Assembly: GCF_003732425.1 (NCBI RefSeq)
Contig: NZ_MOBX01000016.1
Span: forward strand, 124,001-188,000
Direction of reading: 5' to 3'
Length of the DNA stretch: 64,000 nt
DNA from: Pseudomonas fluorescens
GTDB lineage: Bacteria > Pseudomonadota > Gammaproteobacteria > Pseudomonadales > Pseudomonadaceae
In this document: positions 60,069-64,000 of the stretch, piece by piece
Layout: each line of letters opens with the position of its first letter
Numbering within the stretch: the first letter of the stretch is position 1
Notes under the pieces: generated by a model
Told to the model about the DNA's origin: nothing
The model's input: the letters and a program-made list of their open reading frames with translations, nothing else
Database searches by the model: none
Made by a program: the position numbers and the translations under genes

Positions 60069-62192
60069 TCAACCGGGCAGCGCGCTCCAGTCAAACGGTT
60101 CGGCGAAGCTGAGCGCATCCTCGGCCATTAATGGCCGCGCGACGAGGAAGCCCTGCACGTATTCGCAACCGTGGGCTTGCAGCCATTGGTATTGCTCGAT
60201 GGTTTCCACCCCTTCGGCAATCACCAGCAAGCCATATTGTTTGCACAGACTGATCACCGTACTGACCAGTGAGGCGTCGCGCTTGGAGTCTGGCAATCGG
60301 GCAATGAGATGGCGATCAAGCTTGAGCGTATCGAGTTCCAGATCGCGCAGATGCGCCAACGAACACGGTCCGGAACCGAAGTCATCCAACGCCACGCGCA
60401 CGCCCAGATTGCGCAGCAAACGCAGCTGTTTGCGGGTTTCGTCGGGATTCTGCATCAGCGCTTCTTCGGTGACCTCGACCTCCAGTTGCCGGGGCTGCAA
60501 GGCATGTCGCTCCATCACCTGACGCAACTCGGTAACCAGATTCGGCAGGCTGAACTGGGTGTTGCTCAAACTCACGCCAAGCACCAGATCTTCGGCAAAC
60601 AGAGTTTCCCAGGCTTTGCGCTGGCCGGCGCCGCGATGATAAATCCAGCTGCCGAGGCGACTGATCAGCCGTGCCTCCTCCAGCAGCGGCAAGAACAATC
60701 CCGGCGGCACATCGCCGACGCTCGGATGCTGCCAGCGCAACAACGCTTCAAAACCGCGAATCTGGCCAGTGTCGATAGCCACTTGCGGCTGATAGACCAG
60801 ATTGAAATCACGGTTCTCGATGGCGGCACGCACGCTCTCTTCGAGCATCAGTCGCGAACGCGCCCGACCGTTCATTTCATGATCGTAGAAACGATATTGC
60901 TGACGTCCGGCGCGTTTGGCCTCATACATGGCGATGTCGGAGGCACGCAGCAATCCGTCAAGGTTCGAGCCGCAGTCCGGGTAAGTGGCGATACCGATAC
61001 TGGCGCCTAGGGCGATGTCCAACCCTTCAATCTGCTGACAGATCGACACCCGTTCGATGAGTTTCTCGGCAATCTTCGCCGCTTGCTCGGGAAACTCCAG
61101 ATCCAGCAGCGCGGTAAATTCATCACCGCCCATGCGCGCAAGAATGTCGAACGGCCGCAGGCAGGCTTTCAACTGCTCGGAGACCCAGCGCAATACGCGA
61201 TCGCCAGCGTCGTGACCGAGGGAATCGTTGACCCGTTTGAAGCCGTCTAGATCCAGATAGAGCAACACCCAACTGCTGTCGCTGCGCTCGCCGCGCAGCA
61301 GCAGATTTTCAACAGTCTGGTAAAAGCCGCGACGGTTGAGCAAACCGGTCAGTGGATCGGTCACCGCTTGAAATTCGAGCTGCTGGTGCAAGTGCCGCAC
61401 CACCGACATGTCCAGTACGGTCACCACCATCGCGTGTTGTTCGGAGGGCAGCGCGGCGCAGGACAGCGCAACCGGCACTTGCTGGCCGGGCGCGGTGCGT
61501 AGCAAGGCGTCGTGCAGCCTTAACGTCTCGCCACGCTTGTAGCCGGCATAAAACTCGGAATCGGCCCACAGCGGGATGTGCGGTTTCTGTAGGTAGTCGA
61601 GAAATTCCTTACCCTCCAGCTCCTTCACCGGCGCATTCAGCAAGCGTGAAATCGCCGGATTGGCGAAGCGGATCAAACCGTCCTCGCCCACCACCAATAT
61701 CCCCTCGGCAGCGTTATCCAGCACCGAAGCATTGAAGGCGCGCGCCAATTCCAGATCATGACTCAGGCGCTGCAACGCGCGGCGATTGCGCTGGTGTTCC
61801 AGCAACGCCTGCACCTTGGGCTTGAGGATCTGCGGGTCGAACGGCTTGAACAGGTAATCTACCGCGCCACTGGCATAGCCCTTGATCACGGCGCCCTGCG
61901 ACTGTTCGTTGGCGGTCAGAAAGATAATCGGCGTCAGGCGCGTACGTTGGCTACCGCGCATCAGCCGCGCCACTTCAAAGCCGTCCATGCCCGGCATCTG
62001 CACATCCAGCAGCACCAGATCGACGTCATGGGAGAGCAGAATATTGAGCGCTTCAAAACCGGAGGCGGCGGTGAGGACGTGCCAATCCTGGCGCTGCAAT
62101 AACGCGCGCATGCTGATCAGATTTTCAGGGTAATCATCAACGATCAAAAGGACAGAGCTGCCTTCACCTGGCGGGGGTTGCGCGCATTCCAT
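60069..62192 (-). CDS. REC-PAS-GGDEF-EAL cyclic-di-GMP protein
   Basis: 707-residue cytoplasmic protein. Receiver domain about 10-130 with DD at 18-19 (LIVDDYPEN), phospho-acceptor Asp in VLLDVQMPG and Lys in LFKPFD. PAS domain about 150-270. GGDEF domain about 275-440 with intact GGDEF and, five residues before it, an RPFD inhibitory-site motif. EAL domain about 450-700 with FEALLRW, SLSNTQF, EVTEEAL, ALDDFGSG, LKLDR and EGVET. All visible catalytic residues are kept, so it may both make and degrade c-di-GMP, with the EAL side likely dominant. No partner kinase gene is in the window. Confidence 0.92.
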   Translation of the reverse strand: MECAQPPPGEGSSVLLIVDDYPENLISMRALLQRQDWHVLTAASGFEALNILLSHDVDLVLLDVQMPGMDGFEVARLMRGSQRTRLTPIIFLTANEQSQGAVIKGYASGAVDYLFKPFDPQILKPKVQALLEHQRNRRALQRLSHDLELARAFNASVLDNAAEGILVVGEDGLIRFANPAISRLLNAPVKELEGKEFLDYLQKPHIPLWADSEFYAGYKRGETLRLHDALLRTAPGQQVPVALSCAALPSEQHAMVVTVLDMSVVRHLHQQLEFQAVTDPLTGLLNRRGFYQTVENLLLRGERSDSSWVLLYLDLDGFKRVNDSLGHDAGDRVLRWVSEQLKACLRPFDILARMGGDEFTALLDLEFPEQAAKIAEKLIERVSICQQIEGLDIALGASIGIATYPDCGSNLDGLLRASDIAMYEAKRAGRQQYRFYDHEMNGRARSRLMLEESVRAAIENRDFNLVYQPQVAIDTGQIRGFEALLRWQHPSVGDVPPGLFLPLLEEARLISRLGSWIYHRGAGQRKAWETLFAEDLVLGVSLSNTQFSLPNLVTELRQVMERHALQPRQLEVEVTEEALMQNPDETRKQLRLLRNLGVRVALDDFGSGPCSLAHLRDLELDTLKLDRHLIARLPDSKRDASLVSTVISLCKQYGLLVIAEGVETIEQYQWLQAHGCEYVQGFLVARPLMAEDALSFAEPFDWSALPG

Positions 62193-62511
62193 GCTGCTTC
62201 TCTTGTCGGGACTTCAGGGCGATTCCGGTAAAACCGTACATACATCGAGCCTTCACTCTAGTCGCGGATCCGAAAAAGCAGAAGCTGTCATCAAGCCATC
62301 ATTTAACCAAAGCGTGAGTTTGCCGACTAACGGTCACCGCTGAAGCCCCCGGAAACCGGCAGAGATGGCATTTCGACAGGATGTTGACGTCAATCATCTG
62401 CCAAACGGGCATTAACAAAAACCCCCTCTACGCTTATAAAGGCCGCCCGAAAAGGCGCGGGCTAGAGCTTCTGGCACCCGCGTTCAGGATGAACTGAGTG
62501 GAAGAACCGAC
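62193..62511. other. Gap upstream of PL7 gene
   Basis: About 320 bases containing the promoters of two divergent genes. AT-rich around 62230-62330. I see no repeat, RNA or clear operator. Confidence 0.5.
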
Positions 62512-63180
62512 ATGATCGACCTCGCAACCTGGAACCTCAGCGTTCCCGTTGGCAGCCCGCCATACACCGTCGAAACCTCCAAACTGGTGAACGGCTTCAA
62601 AGATCAGTACTTCCATTCCGACACCGGCACCTTGTTCTTCTGGTCACCGGTTACCGGGTCAAAAACCGAAAACGCCATCTATCCCCGCACCGAACTGCGC
62701 GAAACCTACAGCAACGGTACCCTGCGCAACTGGTACTACCCGGACGCCGACAACCTGCTGCGCGCGACCGTCACAGTGAACAAAGTACCAAGCTCCGGCA
62801 AGATCGTCATTGGCCAGATTCACGCGTATGAAAGCCAGAAGCCGATGGTCAAACTCGAGTACCAGTACAAGACCAAAACCGAAACCGGCAACCTGGTGAT
62901 CAAAGTCCGCATGCACCCGGATGATGACGAAAGCCGCGTCATCACCCTGGCCACCGGAATCAAACTGGATCGCGAGTTCAACTACCTCATCCACCTAAGC
63001 CCCGGCGGCGCACTCGGCATCAGCGCGGCGGGTTATCAGTGGGACTCACAGATCAGCGCGACGTGGCGCAACAAGCCGTTGTACTTCAAGGCTGGGGTGT
63101 ATGTGCAGGACAACACCGGGTACACCAGCGAAGGTGGCCAAGTGACCTTCAGCAAACTCGATATCGATCACGACAAATAA
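62512..63180 (+). CDS. Polysaccharide lyase family 7 (alginate-lyase type)
   Basis: 222-residue single-domain PL7 enzyme that should cleave alginate or a related uronan by beta-elimination. The three family motifs are present: RTELRE near residue 63, QIHAY near 103 (QIH), and YFKAGVYVQ near 195. The catalytic His, Tyr, Arg and Gln positions are therefore kept. It has no signal peptide (MIDLATWNLSVPVGSPPYTVE starts directly in the fold), unlike most secreted alginate lyases. SD GGAAG before ATG 62512. No alginate genes are adjacent. Confidence 0.9.
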   Translation: MIDLATWNLSVPVGSPPYTVETSKLVNGFKDQYFHSDTGTLFFWSPVTGSKTENAIYPRTELRETYSNGTLRNWYYPDADNLLRATVTVNKVPSSGKIVIGQIHAYESQKPMVKLEYQYKTKTETGNLVIKVRMHPDDDESRVITLATGIKLDREFNYLIHLSPGGALGISAAGYQWDSQISATWRNKPLYFKAGVYVQDNTGYTSEGGQVTFSKLDIDHDK

Positions 63181-63200
63181 TCCCTATTGGCACACATCCC

Positions 63201-63295
63201 TGTGGCGAGGGAGCTTGCTCCCGCTGGGGCGCGCAGCGGCCCTAAAAAAGCGAGGCCTGCTGCGCAGTCCAGCGGGAGCAAGCTCCCTCGCCACA
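63201..63295. repeat. REP doublet, family A (short)
   Basis: Inverted TGTGGCGAGGGAGCTTGCTC pair with a short centre (95 bases), after the PL7 gene. Confidence 0.9.
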
Positions 63296-63465
63296 GTGTT
63301 ATTTATTGCCAGTCGGAGATCCTTTAAACGGGGTTGTTTAGATTGGTCGGCGGTTACTTCCCGAAGCCTACAACAGCTTGCGTCGTTGCCTACGGGTACG
63401 CCAGAATCCGCCGGCTTGTGCGCCTGGCGGGCCATCGGTAACTTGATTTGCGTCACTGATTTCCA

Positions 63466-63671
63466 GTGATCGGGTTTAGTAGCCCGTGGTTACGCGAAGC
63501 GTATGTGCATCCGTTCAGTCAGGTATTTCTAAACCTGCACTTGATGGTAGCTGTTCGCAGGGCGCCTTCGGGTGCGCCGGTCGCGTCTCCCCGGTCTACT
63601 AACCTGCGTTCAGCTGCCACCCCTTCGTTTAGTAGCGATCCGGTGTCGGCTCCATTTACCGGAGACGAAAC
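63466..63671 (+). promoter_or_regulatory. Candidate structured cis-regulatory leader RNA
   Basis: CGGG-TTTAGTAG-CCCG (63471-63486) is a small hairpin. CTACTAA (63596-63602) can pair with TTAGTAG at 63476-63482 or with TTAGTAG at 63629-63635, but not both. GGCGC/GCGCC (63561-63578) is a stable stem. CTCC (63650-63653) can pair with the SD GGAG (63661-63664), seven bases before the ATG. This is a switch-like design; no known riboswitch class was recognised. Confidence 0.5.
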
Positions 63672-64000
63672 ATGATCAGATCAACGCCTCACCCGCCGGT
63701 CACCGACCCGGCCTCCCCGTACGAATCCCTCGACTCAAAAAAACTCAACGACGCCGCCGAACGCGCCCTCGACCATTACCTAAAACCGTCCGCCTTCATC
63801 ATGGCCAGCCCCCATAAACCCGAGCCCATGTACCTCGCCAACCCGAAGTACAACACCGAATCCCTGCTGGCCAACGCCAGCGAAACCCTGGGTTCCGCCA
63901 GCGAAATGCTCAACAACTTCGCCGCGATGCTCGACACCTCAAACCGCAAGACTGCGCTGGGCATCGCGCAAGTCGTCATGCTCGGTGAACTGGCAGTGAA
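63672..64000 (+). CDS. DUF6124/DUF3077-type protein, 5' part (cut by window edge)
   Basis: At least 109 residues are present, beginning MIRSTPHPPVTDPASPYESLDSKKLNDAAERALDHYL. This matches a family of small Pseudomonas proteins annotated DUF6124 or DUF3077, often present in several copies per genome, function unknown. The visible part is helical (SLLANASETLGSASEMLNNFAAMLDTSNRKTALGIAQVVMLGELAV) with no signal peptide. GGAG lies seven bases before ATG 63672. The gene runs past base 64000. The long structured leader suggests post-transcriptional control. Confidence 0.8.
   Translation, partial: MIRSTPHPPVTDPASPYESLDSKKLNDAAERALDHYLKPSAFIMASPHKPEPMYLANPKYNTESLLANASETLGSASEMLNNFAAMLDTSNRKTALGIAQVVMLGELAV

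Larger units (their letters stand above)
63181..63671. other. Gap before DUF6124 gene: REP doublet and structured leader
   Basis: 491 bases without a gene. Holds a short family A REP doublet (63201-63295), about 170 bases with no recognised feature, and a structured leader (63466-63671) in front of the DUF6124 gene. Confidence 0.7.

Noticed and set aside
1..64000. Prophage, transposon or secondary-metabolite cluster
   Set aside because: No integrase, transposase, tail, NRPS or PKS genes were seen; the only repeats are REP elements and the DnaA-box array.

Overview
The window reads as a chromosomal segment of a Pseudomonas of the P. fluorescens type. The gene order soxBDA-glyA / ltaE / gbcB-gbcA / etfBA-dgcBA / cdhR-caiX-cdhCAB / gbdR / sdaB / cbcXWV / betT / betIBA is, from memory, that of the P. 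aeruginosa quaternary-amine catabolic region. At least 23 REP doublets sit between the genes, as is usual in fluorescent pseudomonads. No rRNA, tRNA, CRISPR array, prophage or intact insertion sequence was seen.

Layout. 1-3464 (minus): 5' part of soxA, then soxD, soxB and glyA. 3776-6773: a TraX-like membrane protein, low-specificity threonine aldolase and an SDR oxidoreductase. 6895-9587: divergent gbcB/gbcA, the glycine betaine oxygenase. 9691-16479 (minus): an accessory operon encoding a GMC oxidoreductase-alpha/beta hydrolase fusion, a membrane-anchored diheme cytochrome c and a metallophosphoesterase. 16480-17538: a non-coding array of degenerate 150-182 bp repeats, each carrying a perfect DnaA box. 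17539-25361 (minus): dipeptidase-like gene, DUF5943 gene, dgcA, dgcB, etfA, etfB. 25597-27218: LprI-like lipobox-free secreted protein, a RelE/XRE toxin-antitoxin pair and a DUF3010 gene. 27356-33398: the carnitine cluster with cdhR divergent from caiX-cdhC-cdhA-cdhB and a gamma-butyrobetaine dioxygenase. 34103-47369: gbdR, sdaB, the choline ABC transporter cbcXWV, betT and betIBA. 47651-64000: general genes (a TldD/TldE-like pair, an MFS exporter, dbpA, a YhiN-like flavoprotein, YccS, a solute-binding protein, a GNAT enzyme, a wHTH protein, a zinc peptidase, a REC-PAS-GGDEF-EAL protein, a PL7 lyase and a truncated DUF6124 gene behind a structured leader).

How the genes work together. Gamma-butyrobetaine is hydroxylated to carnitine, which CdhA, CdhC and CdhB convert to glycine betaine. 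Choline enters through CbcXWV or BetT and is oxidised by BetA and BetB to the same product. GbcAB, DgcAB with EtfAB, and SoxBDAG remove the three methyl groups in turn. GlyA converts glycine to serine and SdaB converts serine to pyruvate. GbdR, CdhR and BetI are the local regulators; AraC-type direct repeats with 20-21 bp spacing lie in several of the promoter regions, and a perfect 20-bp palindrome lies in front of betI.

Most notable for follow-up: the DnaA-box array next to etfB, the GMC-hydrolase/cytochrome/phosphoesterase operon, the dipeptidase homologue lacking several metal ligands in the dgc operon, and the switch-like leader of the DUF6124 gene.
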